Positions 23,241 to 32,713 of a stretch of DNA of 64,000 bases are shown piece by piece. The stretch's first letter is position 1. Each line of letters begins with the position of its first letter. The notes under the pieces are model-generated. The model saw only the letters and a list, made by a program, of their open reading frames with translations. It made no database searches and was not told the origin of the DNA. The translations under genes and the position numbers were made by a program. This DNA is from Streptomyces globisporus (GTDB taxonomy: Bacteria > Actinomycetota > Actinomycetes > Streptomycetales > Streptomycetaceae): positions 248,001 to 312,000 of the forward strand of contig BMTG01000001.1 of assembly GCA_014649555.1 (NCBI GenBank), in the 5' to 3' direction.

Positions 23241-23882
23241 TCAGTGCGGGGCGCGTACGCCGGTGAGCGCGGTGACGACCGGGTCGAGCGCCTGGTTGAT
23301 CTCGTCGCCGATGGAGCGGAAGAAGGTGATGGGCGCGCCGTAGGGGTCGTAGACCTCGTCCGCCTCGGCGGTCGGGGCCAGCAGCCAGCCGCGCAGCGCG
23401 GCGGCGGCGCGCACCAGGGCGCGGGCGCGCTCGACGACGCCCTCGTCGCGCGCATCGGGCAGGGTGGCCGGGTCTATGGCCCGCACCAGCCGGGTGAACT
23501 CCTTGAGCGTGAAGGTCCGCAGGCCCGCGGAGTGGCCCATGGAGATGACCTGGGCGCGGTGGTCGCGGGTGGCGGTGAGGACCAGGTCGGCGCGGATCAC
23601 GTGCTCGTCGAGCAGTTCGCGGCCGACGAAGCCGCTGGCGTCCGCGCCGAAGTCGGCGAGGACGACCTCGGCGTTGGCCTCCATGGGGGCGCCTTCATGG
23701 CCCCAGGTGCCCGCGCTCTCCACGATCAGGCCGCCGCTGAGCGGGTCGCCGAGGCGGTCCACCAGGGCATGGCGGGTCAGCCGCTCGGTGATGGGCGAGC
23801 GGCAGACGTTGCCGGTGCTGACGTGGAGGATGCGGAAGGTGTCGGTCCGCCCCGCTATGCCACGCCCCTCGGGGGCGGTCAA
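23241..23882 (-). CDS. LMW protein-tyrosine-phosphatase-like protein (nucleophile Cys replaced)
   Basis: A 213-residue protein of the low-molecular-weight phosphatase fold. The P-loop reads S22-TGNVC-R28 (VSTGNVCRSP), whereas active enzymes have Cys at the first position (CX5R). The C-terminal DPYG with the general-acid Asp region is kept. It may therefore be a pseudo-phosphatase or binding protein; I believe the Ser is shared by Streptomyces orthologues, but that is memory. The TTG at 23882 overlaps the sua5 stop (ATTGA), indicating translational coupling. Confidence 0.8.
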   Translation of the reverse strand: MTAPEGRGIAGRTDTFRILHVSTGNVCRSPITERLTRHALVDRLGDPLSGGLIVESAGTWGHEGAPMEANAEVVLADFGADASGFVGRELLDEHVIRADLVLTATRDHRAQVISMGHSAGLRTFTLKEFTRLVRAIDPATLPDARDEGVVERARALVRAAAALRGWLLAPTAEADEVYDPYGAPITFFRSIGDEINQALDPVVTALTGVRAPH

Positions 23883-24526
23883 TTGGCCACCTCGAGGTCG
23901 GGGACCACCTTGCGCAGCTCCTCCGCGGAGAGGGCGCCGGCGCGCAGCAGGACCGGGGTGGCACCGGTGACGTCGACGATGGAGGACGGCACGATGCCGG
24001 GCGTCGGGCCGCCGTCGAGGTAGACGGAGACGGAGTCGCCGAGCATGCCCTGAGCGGCGTCGCAGTCCTCGGGCGAGGGGTGTCCGGTGAGGTTGGCGCT
24101 GGAGACGGCCATCGGGCCGACCTCGGTGAGCAGCTCGATGGCGACCGGGTGCAGCGGCATCCGGATCGCGACGGTGCCCCGGGTGTCGCCGAGGTCCCAC
24201 TGGAGGGAGGGCTGGTGCCGGGCGACGAGGGTGAGGGCGCCGGGCCAGAAGGCGTCGACGAGCTCCCAGGCCTGCTCGGAGAAGTCGGTGACCAGGCCGT
24301 GCAGGGTGTTCGGGGAGCCGATGAGGACGGGGGTGGGCATGTTGCGGCCCCGGCCCTTGGCGTCCAGCAGGTCCGCGACGGCCTCCGCGGTGAAGGCGTC
24401 CGCACCGATCCCGTACACGGTGTCGGTGGGCAGCACGACCAGTTCGCCCCGGCGGACGGCCGATGCGGCCTCGCGCAGGCCCGTGGTCCGGTCGGTGGCG
24501 TCGTTGCAGTCGTATCGCCGAGCCAT
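23879..24526 (-). CDS. L-threonylcarbamoyladenylate synthase (Sua5/YrdC)
   Basis: Makes threonylcarbamoyl-AMP from threonine, bicarbonate and ATP for the t6A37 modification of ANN-decoding tRNAs. The 215-residue protein is a YrdC domain with the basic RNA/nucleotide pocket (LVVLPTDTVYGIGADAF, KGRGRNMP) and SSANLTGHPSP. GAGGAGG lies eight bases before ATG 24526. It sits between prmC and the phosphatase-like gene in a compact translation-related operon. Confidence 0.93.
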   Translation of the reverse strand: MARRYDCNDATDRTTGLREAASAVRRGELVVLPTDTVYGIGADAFTAEAVADLLDAKGRGRNMPTPVLIGSPNTLHGLVTDFSEQAWELVDAFWPGALTLVARHQPSLQWDLGDTRGTVAIRMPLHPVAIELLTEVGPMAVSSANLTGHPSPEDCDAAQGMLGDSVSVYLDGGPTPGIVPSSIVDVTGATPVLLRAGALSAEELRKVVPDLEVAN

Positions 24527-24578
24527 CAGCCGGCCTCCTCGGACAGGTGCGGGTACGGGTGGTGGTGCCGGGGGCCGG

Positions 24579-25424
24579 TCACGGCATGGCCTTGCGGGCG
24601 GTGGCGAACCGGGGGCGCTTGTTGAGGTCGGGGTGGTCGGCCGCGTCGGCCCAGCCCCGCTCCTCGGTGAAGATCCAGGGGACCTGGCCGCCCTGGGTGT
24701 CGGCGTGCTCGATGACGACGAGGCCGCCGGGGCGCAGCAGACGGTGGGCGGTGCGCTCGATGCCGCGGATGGTGTCGAGGCCGTCCTCGCCGGAGAACAG
24801 GGCCATCTCCGGATCGTGGTCACGGGCCTCGGGGGCGACGTACTCCCATTCGGTGAGCGGGATGTACGGCGGGTTGGAGATCACCAGGTCGACCTGGCCG
24901 TCGAGCTCGGGAAGGGCGCTCAGGGCGTCTCCCTTGTGCACGGTGACCCTGGACCCCTCGGCGTTCTTCCGCGTCCACCTGAGGGCGTCCTCGGAGAGCT
25001 CCACGGCGTGCACCTTGGAGCGGGGGACCTCCTGTGCCATGGCGAGCGCGATGGCGCCCGATCCGGTGCACAGGTCGACGACGACGGGCTCGACGACGTC
25101 CATCGCGCGCACGGCGTCTATGGCCCAGCCGACGACCGACTCGGTCTCCGGACGGGGCACGAAGACGCCGGGTCCTACCTGGAGCTCCAGGTAGCGGAAG
25201 AAGGCGCGGCCGGTGATGTGCTGGAGGGGTTCGCGGGCCTCGCGGCGGGCGATGGTCTCCCAGTAACGGGCGTCGAAGTCGCTGTCGGGGACCGTGTGGA
25301 GCGCGCCCCGCTTCACCCCGTGGACGAAGGCCGCGAGTTCCTCGGCGTCGAATCGCGGTGAGGGGACACCGGCGTCGGCCAGCCGCTGGGTGGCCTGGGC
25401 CACCTCGGCGAGCAGCAGGTTCAT
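24579..25424 (-). CDS. prmC: Release factor glutamine N5-methyltransferase
   Basis: Methylates the Gln of the GGQ motif of peptide-chain release factors, using SAM. The 281-residue protein has the N-terminal helical domain, SAM motif VVDLCTGSGAIALAM and catalytic NPPYIP. It lies directly after prfA, its substrate gene, in the same transcription unit. Confidence 0.96.
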   Translation of the reverse strand: MNLLLAEVAQATQRLADAGVPSPRFDAEELAAFVHGVKRGALHTVPDSDFDARYWETIARREAREPLQHITGRAFFRYLELQVGPGVFVPRPETESVVGWAIDAVRAMDVVEPVVVDLCTGSGAIALAMAQEVPRSKVHAVELSEDALRWTRKNAEGSRVTVHKGDALSALPELDGQVDLVISNPPYIPLTEWEYVAPEARDHDPEMALFSGEDGLDTIRGIERTAHRLLRPGGLVVIEHADTQGGQVPWIFTEERGWADAADHPDLNKRPRFATARKAMP

Positions 25425-25470
25425 CGCGGTTCTCCGTACGGTTTACGGGTGTGCGGGGCGGGCGGGTCGC

Positions 25471-26547
25471 TTACGCGTTGGCGAGCTTGGCGGCGGAGTC
25501 GGCGTCGACGCAGGCCTGGATGACGGCGTCGAGCTCGCCGTCGAGCACCTGGTCCAAGTTGTACGCCTTGAAGCCGACGCGGTGGTCCGAGATGCGGTTT
25601 TCCGGGAAGTTGTACGTCCGGATCTTCTCGGAGCGGTCGACGGTACGGACCTGGCTGCGGCGGACGTCGGAGGCTTCCTGCTCGGCGGCCTCCTGGGCGG
25701 CGGCAAGCAGCCGGGACCGCAGGATGCGCATGGCCTGCTCCTTGTTCTGGAGCTGGCTCTTCTCGTTCTGGCAGGAGGCGACGACGCCGGTCGGCAGGTG
25801 CGTGATGCGGACGGCGGAGTCGGTCGTGTTGACGGACTGGCCGCCGGGGCCCGAGGAGCGGTAGACGTCGATACGGAGATCGTTGGCGTGGATCTCGACG
25901 TCGACCTCCTCGGCCTCGGGGGTGACGAGCACGCCCGCGGCCGAGGTGTGGATGCGGCCCTGGGACTCGGTGGAGGGCACGCGCTGCACGCGGTGCACGC
26001 CGCCCTCGTACTTCATCCGGGCCCAGACGCCCTGGCCGGGCTCGGTGGCGCCGTTGCCGCCCTTGGTCTTGACCGCGACCTGGACGTCCTTGTAGCCGCC
26101 GAGCTCGGACTCGGTGGAGTCGATGATCTCGGTCTTCCAGCCGACGCGCTCGGCGTAACGCAGATACATGCGCAGCAGGTCACCGGCGAACAGGGCGGAC
26201 TCGTCGCCGCCGGCGCCCGCCTTGATCTCCAGGAGCACGTCCTTGTCGTCGCTGGGGTCGCGCGGGACGAGGAGGAGACGGAGCTTCTCCGTGATCTCCT
26301 CGCGCTGCTTCTCCAGCTCCTTGACCTCGGCGGCGAAGTCGGGGTCGTCCGCAGCGAACTCGCGGGCGGTCTCGATGTCGTCGCCGGTCTGCTTCCAGGC
26401 CCGGTACGTGGAGACGATCGGGGTCAGCTCCGCGTAGCGCTTGTTCAGCTTGCGCGCGTTGGCCTGGTCGGCGTGGACCGACGGGTCGGCGAGCTTCTTC
26501 TCGAGATCGGTGTGTTCACCGATCAGTTCCTCGACCGCCTCGAACAT
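25471..26547 (-). CDS. prfA: Peptide chain release factor 1
   Basis: Recognises UAA and UAG and triggers peptide release at the ribosome. 358 residues. The GGQ loop is [18 protein letters not shown], and the expected anticodon-like tripeptide region lies in the middle domain. The ATG at 26547 gives the family start [16 protein letters not shown]. Followed by prmC. Confidence 0.97.
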   Translation of the reverse strand: MFEAVEELIGEHTDLEKKLADPSVHADQANARKLNKRYAELTPIVSTYRAWKQTGDDIETAREFAADDPDFAAEVKELEKQREEITEKLRLLLVPRDPSDDKDVLLEIKAGAGGDESALFAGDLLRMYLRYAERVGWKTEIIDSTESELGGYKDVQVAVKTKGGNGATEPGQGVWARMKYEGGVHRVQRVPSTESQGRIHTSAAGVLVTPEAEEVDVEIHANDLRIDVYRSSGPGGQSVNTTDSAVRITHLPTGVVASCQNEKSQLQNKEQAMRILRSRLLAAAQEAAEQEASDVRRSQVRTVDRSEKIRTYNFPENRISDHRVGFKAYNLDQVLDGELDAVIQACVDADSAAKLANA

Positions 26548-26663
26548 GCGGGGGCTCCTGGTTGGTCTGAGATCTGCGGGCCTGCTGGGGGGCGTAACTG
26601 CCCGGTGAGGTGTCCGGAGGGGCTCCCCCGTACGGCGGAGAGGCTCCCCCGGCACCCGACCGG

Positions 26664-26713
26664 AAAAAACGCCGGTTCCGACGCCCCCGGGAAGAGGGCG
26701 CCAGGAACCGGCG
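26664..26713 (-). terminator. Rho-independent terminator after rpmE
   Basis: A 10-bp inverted repeat (26704-26713 and 26670-26679) with a GC-rich loop is followed on the minus strand by six T residues (26669-26664). It starts 11 bases after the rpmE stop and separates rpmE from prfA. Confidence 0.85.
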
Positions 26714-26723
26714 CAGTGGCTCG

Positions 26724-26948
26724 CTACTTGCTGGCGGAGCCGGCAGCCTTGCCGAAGCGGGCCTCGAAGCGGGCCACGCGGCCGCCGGTGTCGAGGATCT
26801 TCTGCTTGCCCGTGTAGAACGGGTGGCACTCGGAGCAGACGTCGGCACGGATGGTGCCGTTGTCGATGGTGCTCCGGGTGGTGAACGACGCACCGCAGGT
26901 GCAGCTGACCTGCGTCTCGACGTACTCGGGGTGAATGTCGCGCTTCAA
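26724..26948 (-). CDS. rpmE: 50S ribosomal protein L31 (zinc-binding form)
   Basis: A 74-residue large-subunit protein starting [12 protein letters not shown]. The four zinc-binding cysteines (CTC and CSEC) are present, so this is the C+ paralogue that is exchanged for a zinc-free form when zinc is scarce. It has its own terminator. Confidence 0.97.
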   Translation of the reverse strand: MKRDIHPEYVETQVSCTCGASFTTRSTIDNGTIRADVCSECHPFYTGKQKILDTGGRVARFEARFGKAAGSASK

Positions 26949-27113
26949 GGTGTCTCCTAGTTTCGGGAGGGCACCGGGTCGTCCGCGCGGATTTGCGGGG
27001 CCGTGAACCGGGGCCGACGTACCAGTCTGCCAGGACCGGCCGTATCTCCCAAAACCGGGGGCGGGGCGCGGGTATTCCCGCCACCCGGCCGTGCACCCGG
27101 GGTGACCGGTGGG

Positions 27114-28217
27114 CTACTCGACGACCTTGTCGGCGTCGCCCTTGTCGCCGGCCGACTTCTCGGTGGCGGAGGCGGGGATCGGCCGGTCGTTCTTGAGGGC
27201 GGCCCAGACCTGCCGGCCGGCCTTCTCCTGCGGGAGGACGCGGTTCGGGTCGGCAGGGTCGTACTCGACGGGCAGGGTCACCATGTGGACGTTGTCGGCG
27301 CCGAGCCCCTTGAGGCCGTTGGCGAATCCGGTGAGCCGCTTGACGGAGCCGAGTCCGGAGTCGGTGGTGACGGCCTTGGTGGCGGCGTCCGCGAGACCGT
27401 AGAGCTTCTTGGGGCTGGAGAACACCCCGACGCTCTTCGCCTGGTCCATCAGCGCCTTGATGAACGCCTGCTGGAGCTGGATGCGTCCCAGGTCGCTGCC
27501 GTCGCCGACGCTCTTGCGGGTGCGGACGAGGCCGAGGGACTCCTCACCGTTCAGGGTGTGGGTGCCGGGCTCCAGGTCGAGGTGGCTCTTGGAGTCGTCG
27601 ATCGCGGTCTTGGTGGTGATCTCGACGCCGCCGAGCTCGTCGATGAGCTTCTTGAAGCCGGTGAAGTCGACTTCCAGGTAGTGGTCCATGCGGATGCCGG
27701 ACATCGACTCGACGGTCTTCACCGCGCAGGCGGGCCCGCCGACCTCGTAGGCGGTGTTGAACATCGCCCGGTGCTCCGCGGGGACCTGGTCGCCGGTGGT
27801 GTCGCTCTCGCAGGCGGGGCGTTCGATCAGGGTGTCGCGCGGTATCGAGACGACGCTCGCGGACTTGTGGCCCTTGTCGACGTGGACGACCATCGCGGTG
27901 TCCGAGCGGGCCGCGCCCTCGTCCTGGCCGTACTTGCCGTTGTCGCCGGAGCGCGAGTCGGAGCCCAGCACCAGGATGTCCTGCGAGCCGTCGTCGACGT
28001 CGTCGGGACGGTCGGTGCCCAGCTTGGCGTCGATGTCGATGCTGGAGAGGTTGCCGTCGAGCGCCATGTAGGCGTAGCCGAGCCCGGCCCCGCCGACGAC
28101 CACGACTCCCGCCACCGTCCAGGCCGCGATGACCTTGGTGCGGTGCCGGCGGGTCGGCTTCCTCCGTCGGCTGCCGGTGCCGCGTATGCGGCCCGTGCCC
28201 CTGCTCTGCTCGCTCAC
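27114..28217 (-). CDS. LytR-CpsA-Psr family cell-wall polymer ligase
   Basis: LCP proteins attach lipid-linked anionic polymers to peptidoglycan outside the membrane. The 367-residue protein has a basic cytosolic N-terminus ([12 protein letters not shown]) and one membrane anchor ([22 protein letters not shown]). Its LCP domain has [22 protein letters not shown] and [19 protein letters not shown], which carry the Asp and Arg residues that bind pyrophosphate. It could attach the polymer begun by the WecA-like enzyme about 7 kb away, but that link is inference. Confidence 0.92.
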   Translation of the reverse strand: MSEQSRGTGRIRGTGSRRRKPTRRHRTKVIAAWTVAGVVVVGGAGLGYAYMALDGNLSSIDIDAKLGTDRPDDVDDGSQDILVLGSDSRSGDNGKYGQDEGAARSDTAMVVHVDKGHKSASVVSIPRDTLIERPACESDTTGDQVPAEHRAMFNTAYEVGGPACAVKTVESMSGIRMDHYLEVDFTGFKKLIDELGGVEITTKTAIDDSKSHLDLEPGTHTLNGEESLGLVRTRKSVGDGSDLGRIQLQQAFIKALMDQAKSVGVFSSPKKLYGLADAATKAVTTDSGLGSVKRLTGFANGLKGLGADNVHMVTLPVEYDPADPNRVLPQEKAGRQVWAALKNDRPIPASATEKSAGDKGDADKVVE

Positions 28218-28326
28218 GCGTCTCCCTCGTCACTCCTGTGTGCCCGTGTGCCCCCTGCCGTGGTGTTCCACGCGCGGTCGGCTGTCCTGGAGGACGGCCG
28301 AAGCACCAAGAAGGGTTGCATACGTG

Positions 28327-28364
28327 CCTGTGGCCCCCGTCGGAGGACGGGGGCCACAGGTCTT
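28327..28364. terminator. Terminator downstream of the trypsin gene
   Basis: A perfect 15-bp inverted repeat (28327-28341 and 28346-28360) with a GGAG loop, 44 bases past the protease stop and upstream of the LCP gene. Confidence 0.8.
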
Positions 28365-28403
28365 ACGGGCGTACGAGCCGTGGGGCGGCGTTCACCTGGG
28401 GGT

Positions 28404-30125
28404 TCAGCCGACGGTGTAGTAGCTGTTCCAGCCGCTGCCGAGCTTGATCTGTGTGGCGAAGATCTCCGAGTCGGCCTTTCCGGTGCCCTTGAGGAGATAC
28501 AGGTCGCCGGCGGTGGAGCGGGCCACGAGGTCGGCCTTGGCGTCGCCGTTCACATCGCCCGGCGTGACCAGGAGGTTGTACGACGACCAGTTGCTGCGGA
28601 CCTTGACCGGCTCCTCGAAGGGGGCCGTGGACTTGCCGGTGCCCTTGACCAGGTAGAGGTCGTTCGTACCGCCGCGGCGGATCAGCAGGTCGTTCTTGCC
28701 GTCGTAGGTGAGGTCGCCGTGTCCGCGCACCTGGTTGTAGGCCTGGTAGCCCGTGGCCGCCTTGACCGGGGTGTTGAACTTGCCGTTGCCGTAGCTCGGG
28801 TACGTCCTGAGGTCGCCCGTGGAGGTGACGGCCAGGATGTCGCCCTTGCCGTCGTTGTTCACATCGCCGGGGGCGACGATCGCCCGGACGGTCTTCCAGT
28901 TGCTGAAGATCTTCGTCTTGGCGTACGTCGAGCTGCTCGCCGAGCGGTGCAGCCAGTAGACGTCCCCGGTCGAGCCCTCCCGGGCGATCAGGTCCTGGTA
29001 GCCGTCCCGGTCGAGGTCCGTCTGGATGAACAGGTTGTACGCGCTGTAGGACCCGGCGAGCACCTTGCGCGCCGCGAGCTTCTCACCGGAGGAGGGGAAG
29101 GTGTACGCGGTCGAGCCGGTGGAACGGGCGAACACGTCGGCCCGGTGGTCACCGCTGAAGCTGGTGTCGTCGATACGGGGCTGGATCGACCGGTAGTAGG
29201 TCGACACCTTCGTGTAGGCGTCGTACGTGCCACTCAGGTTGCACGCCTCGGCGCTGGTGGCGGGACCCCAGGAGGTGATGCCGATGATGCGTCCGGAGAC
29301 GAACATCGGGCCGCCGGAGTCACCGGGGCAGGTGGCCTTCCCGGTGGAGTCGTTGCCGGTGCCGCCGATGCCCGCGCAGATCATGTGGCCGGCCTTGTAG
29401 GCGCCCGGGACACCGATGGCGCCGTCGAGGTTCTCGGAGCACTCGGCGTCCGAGCGCAGCGGCTGCTCCAGCCGCAGCAGGGTGTCCGACAGGGGCGAGA
29501 AGTCCCAGTCCGAACCCGTCATGCCCCAGCCGTAGGTGGTGGCCTTCGTCCCCGCGACGTACCGGGCGGTGTCACCGTACGAAGCGGGCTGTGCCGGGGT
29601 GTAGTTCAAGGGCTTGGAGAGCGTCAGCAGCGCGATGTCGTTGTCGATCTCGGCCGCGTTGTACGAACCCGCGAAATAGGAGCGGGATATCCGTGCGACG
29701 GTCCCTTCGTCGTTCGGCCCGCCCGCCAGTTTGGCCGTTCCCGCGAGCACCATGCCCCGGTTGACCATATCGAGGGCCTTGCCATTCTCGTCGGTGACGC
29801 AGTGGGCGGCCGTCATCACCTTGTTGGGGGCGACGAGAGTGCCGCCGCAGGAGAAGTAGAACAGCCCGTCGTTGTCGTACTCGAAAAGCAGCTGCACCAT
29901 CCAAGGTGCGTCCTTGAAGGCGGTGTTGGTGCCACCGATGATCTTCGGCGAGAGCTTCTGCGGGCTCACCACCTCGACGCCCTTCGGCGGCAGGAAGCGT
30001 TCACCGCTCTCCGCGGCCTGGGCTCCGACGGTCAGGCCGCCGCCCAGCAGTGCCAGCGTTGCGGCACCGACGGCCGCCAGGCGGCCGATGATTCGTACTG
30101 ATCCGGCATGACGCGATATGCGCAC
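28404..30125 (-). CDS. Secreted trypsin-like serine protease with FG-GAP/VCBS repeats
   Basis: A 573-residue extracellular protein. A signal peptide (GRLAAVGAATLALLGGGLTVGAQA) and a propeptide lead to the trypsin start IIGGTNTAF. The catalytic triad is His in MTAAHC, Asp in DNDIALL, and Ser in CPGDSGGP. The C-terminal 220 residues form repeated FG-GAP/VCBS blades with Asp-rich loops (DLDRDGYQD, DVNNDGKGD, DVNGDAKAD) that probably bind calcium. The propeller may anchor or position the enzyme on a surface or polymer. Confidence 0.93.
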   Translation of the reverse strand: MRISRHAGSVRIIGRLAAVGAATLALLGGGLTVGAQAAESGERFLPPKGVEVVSPQKLSPKIIGGTNTAFKDAPWMVQLLFEYDNDGLFYFSCGGTLVAPNKVMTAAHCVTDENGKALDMVNRGMVLAGTAKLAGGPNDEGTVARISRSYFAGSYNAAEIDNDIALLTLSKPLNYTPAQPASYGDTARYVAGTKATTYGWGMTGSDWDFSPLSDTLLRLEQPLRSDAECSENLDGAIGVPGAYKAGHMICAGIGGTGNDSTGKATCPGDSGGPMFVSGRIIGITSWGPATSAEACNLSGTYDAYTKVSTYYRSIQPRIDDTSFSGDHRADVFARSTGSTAYTFPSSGEKLAARKVLAGSYSAYNLFIQTDLDRDGYQDLIAREGSTGDVYWLHRSASSSTYAKTKIFSNWKTVRAIVAPGDVNNDGKGDILAVTSTGDLRTYPSYGNGKFNTPVKAATGYQAYNQVRGHGDLTYDGKNDLLIRRGGTNDLYLVKGTGKSTAPFEEPVKVRSNWSSYNLLVTPGDVNGDAKADLVARSTAGDLYLLKGTGKADSEIFATQIKLGSGWNSYYTVG

Positions 30126-30206
30126 GCAAGTCTCCCGTTATCCAGGGGCATCAAGTGGAGGTGCCGTAAGTGGGGGGAGAGTGACGGCGAATTGATATTA
30201 CATGCA

Positions 30207-30243
30207 GAAATCCGCCCCGTCACCGGAGTAACGGGGCGGATTC
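30207..30243 (-). terminator. Terminator of rho
   Basis: A 12-bp inverted repeat (30209-30220 and 30231-30242) with a 10-base loop follows the rho stop by 38 bases; on the minus strand it ends in a short T-rich tract. Confidence 0.8.
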
Positions 30244-30279
30244 AAGAGGCGGTTGGGAAAAACCCGCCGAAGGGCTGCG

Positions 30280-32325
30280 TCAGTCGTTGCCGTTTCCGCT
30301 TCCCGGCGTCGTCTTCTGGATCTGGAGCAGGAACTCCGCGTTGGACTGGGTCTTCTTCATCCGGTCCAGGAGGAGCTCGATCGCCTGCTGCTGGTCGAGC
30401 GCGTGCAGCACCCGGCGCAGCTTCCAGACGACCGCCAGCTCGTCGGTGCCGAGCAGGATCTCTTCCTTTCGGGTGGAGGACGCGTCGACGTCCACCGCCG
30501 GGAAGATGCGCTTGTCCGAGAGCTTCCGGTCGAGCTTGAGCTCCATGTTGCCGGTGCCCTTGAACTCCTCGAAGATCACCTCGTCCATGCGCGAGCCGGT
30601 CTCGACGAGCGCGGTGGCCAGGATGGTCAGCGAGCCGCCGTCCTCGATGTTGCGCGCGGCGCCGAAGAAGCGCTTCGGGGGGTACAGCGCGGTCGAGTCG
30701 ACACCACCGGAGAGGATGCGGCCGGAGGCCGGCGCCGCGAGGTTGTACGCGCGGCCCAGGCGGGTGATCGAGTCGAGCAGGACGACCACGTCGTGACCCA
30801 GCTCGACGAGGCGCTTGGCGCGCTCGATGGCCAGCTCGGCGACGGTGGTGTGGTCCTCGGCGGGACGGTCGAAGGTCGAGGAGATGACCTCGCCCTTCAC
30901 CGACCGCTGCATGTCGGTGACCTCTTCCGGACGCTCGTCGACCAGGACGACCATCAGGTGGCACTCGGGGCTGTTGACCGTGATCGCGTTGGCGATGGCC
31001 TGCAGGATCATGGTCTTGCCGGTCTTCGGCGGGGCCACGATGAGCCCGCGCTGGCCCTTGCCGATCGGGGCCACCAGGTCGATGATCCGCGTCGTCAGGA
31101 TGTTGGAGTCGGTCTCCAGACGGAGCCGGTCCTGCGGGTAGAGCGGGGTCAGCTTCTGGAACTCGGGGCGGCCGCGGCCGGACTCCGGCGCCATGCCGTT
31201 GACCGAGTCGAGGCGGACCAGCGCGTTGAACTTCTCGCGCCGCTCGCCGTCCTTGGGCTGGCGCACCGCGCCGGTGACGTGGTCGCCCTTGCGCAGGCCG
31301 TTCTTGCGGACCTGGGCGAGCGAGACGTACACGTCGTTCGGGCCCGGCAGGTAGCCGGAGGTCCGGATGAACGCGTAGTTGTCGAGGATGTCCAGGATGC
31401 CCGCGACGGGGATCAGGACGTCGTCGTCGGCCACCTGCACATCGCCGGCGAAGTCGTCGCGCCCGCGGCGGCCGCGGCGGTCGCGGTAGCGGCCACGACG
31501 GCCGCGGCGGCCGCCCGCCTCGTCGTCGAAGTCGTCCTGCGGACCGTTGTCACGGTTCTGCTGGCCCTGTCCCTGCCCCTGGCCCTGGCGCTGGCCCTGG
31601 CGCTGCCCGCCGCCGCCCTGCTGGCCCTGGTCGTCGCCCTTGCCGCGGCGGTCGCGCTGGCGCTCACGGCGGCCCTCGCGGTCACCGCGGTCACCGCGGT
31701 CACGGCCCTGGCGGTCGCCACGACGGCCCTCGGCCGTGTCGGTGGCGTTCTCGGCCCGGGCGTCGCCCTTGGGCTCGGCCCGCTCCTCGGTCTTCTGCGC
31801 GGCCTCGGGCTCCGCCTTCGCCTTGACCTCGGTCTTCGCCTCGGTCTTGGTGTCGGGGCTGCCCGCCTGCGCGGTGGCACGGCGGCGACGGCGTTCGCCC
31901 GCGGGCTGGTCGTCGTTGGCCGGCTGGCCGGGGATGTCGATCTGCTGCTGGGCGGCCGTGCTCTTCTCGGCGGCGGCAGCGTCCTCGTCCCCGGTGCGCG
32001 CCTTCGAGGTCGCGCGGCGCTTGGGCTTGCTCTCCGCCTCGGCGGGGGCCTCTGCGGCCTTGGAGGAGGCCTTGGGGGCGGCGGATCCGCCACCCGCCTG
32101 CGCCTCCTTGATGACCTCGATCAGCTGGCTCTTGCGCATCCGCGCTGTGCCCCTGATACCGAGGCCGGACGCGACCTGCTGCAGCTCGGCCAGGACCATG
32201 CCCTCAAGGCCGGTGCCGGAGCGGCGGCGCCGTGCGGTGGTGCCAGTGGCAGCACCTTCGGCGGGCGCGGCGCTGTCGACGTTCTTGTCGGCAGTGACGC
32301 CCATCAGATCGGTGGTGTCGCTCAC
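30280..32325 (-). CDS. rho: Transcription termination factor Rho with long charged insertion
   Basis: An ATP-dependent RNA translocase that terminates transcription. The 681-residue protein has the N-terminal Rho_N domain (LAELQQVASGLGIRGTARMRKSQLIEVI). It is followed by about 200 residues of Arg/Gly/Asp/Gln-rich low-complexity sequence (many RGDR, GQGQGQ and RRGRRG blocks), then the RNA-binding cold-shock-like fold and ATPase core with PPKTGKT. The insertion is typical of high-GC actinomycetes and is thought to add RNA affinity. GTG 32325 has AAGGA seven bases upstream. Confidence 0.96.
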   Translation of the reverse strand: MSDTTDLMGVTADKNVDSAAPAEGAATGTTARRRRSGTGLEGMVLAELQQVASGLGIRGTARMRKSQLIEVIKEAQAGGGSAAPKASSKAAEAPAEAESKPKRRATSKARTGDEDAAAAEKSTAAQQQIDIPGQPANDDQPAGERRRRRATAQAGSPDTKTEAKTEVKAKAEPEAAQKTEERAEPKGDARAENATDTAEGRRGDRQGRDRGDRGDREGRRERQRDRRGKGDDQGQQGGGGQRQGQRQGQGQGQGQQNRDNGPQDDFDDEAGGRRGRRGRYRDRRGRRGRDDFAGDVQVADDDVLIPVAGILDILDNYAFIRTSGYLPGPNDVYVSLAQVRKNGLRKGDHVTGAVRQPKDGERREKFNALVRLDSVNGMAPESGRGRPEFQKLTPLYPQDRLRLETDSNILTTRIIDLVAPIGKGQRGLIVAPPKTGKTMILQAIANAITVNSPECHLMVVLVDERPEEVTDMQRSVKGEVISSTFDRPAEDHTTVAELAIERAKRLVELGHDVVVLLDSITRLGRAYNLAAPASGRILSGGVDSTALYPPKRFFGAARNIEDGGSLTILATALVETGSRMDEVIFEEFKGTGNMELKLDRKLSDKRIFPAVDVDASSTRKEEILLGTDELAVVWKLRRVLHALDQQQAIELLLDRMKKTQSNAEFLLQIQKTTPGSGNGND

Positions 32326-32713
32326 GAAGGGTCCTTCCCTGGAGCGGACGTCGGCCTTCTGGCTCGGCGACCGGTTGTGCTGTCCGACTGGGTCTGTTGA
32401 TCTTGCTGGATCGCGGACCTTGCCGGGGCGGTGGTCCGCCGGGTACGGCGGAGAGATGAACGTGCGGGGTCCGGCGCGAGATCCCCCTGCTCGGCCCACT
32501 CCTGGACGAGCGAGGGGTGTCGTGCCGGTTCCGGAGCGTGCTCGAAACTGCTCAGGCAGGCTGCTCAGGCAGTTGGGGAGGCTCCCGGAAGAATGGTGGT
32601 CCCGGAGGGGGACACGAAGCAACGCGCCTCAAAGACGTCGGTTGCAGACTTGAGGTTAACACTACCGGCTCCAACAAACATTCCCCCTCTCGCTCACCGG
32701 TAATCACATGCGG
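32326..32713 (-). promoter_or_regulatory. 388-base rho leader / thrB-rho spacer
   Basis: A gene-free stretch of 388 bases upstream of rho. It contains a tandem 12-bp repeat CTGCTCAGGCAG at 32548-32559 and 32561-32572. A long untranslated leader would fit autoregulation of rho, as in other bacteria, but no promoter can be fixed by eye. Confidence 0.4.

Noticed and set aside
27003-30101. Plus-strand open frame of over 1000 codons
   Set aside because: It runs through the rpmE-LCP gap, the LCP gene and the trypsin gene on the other strand and has no recognisable domain.
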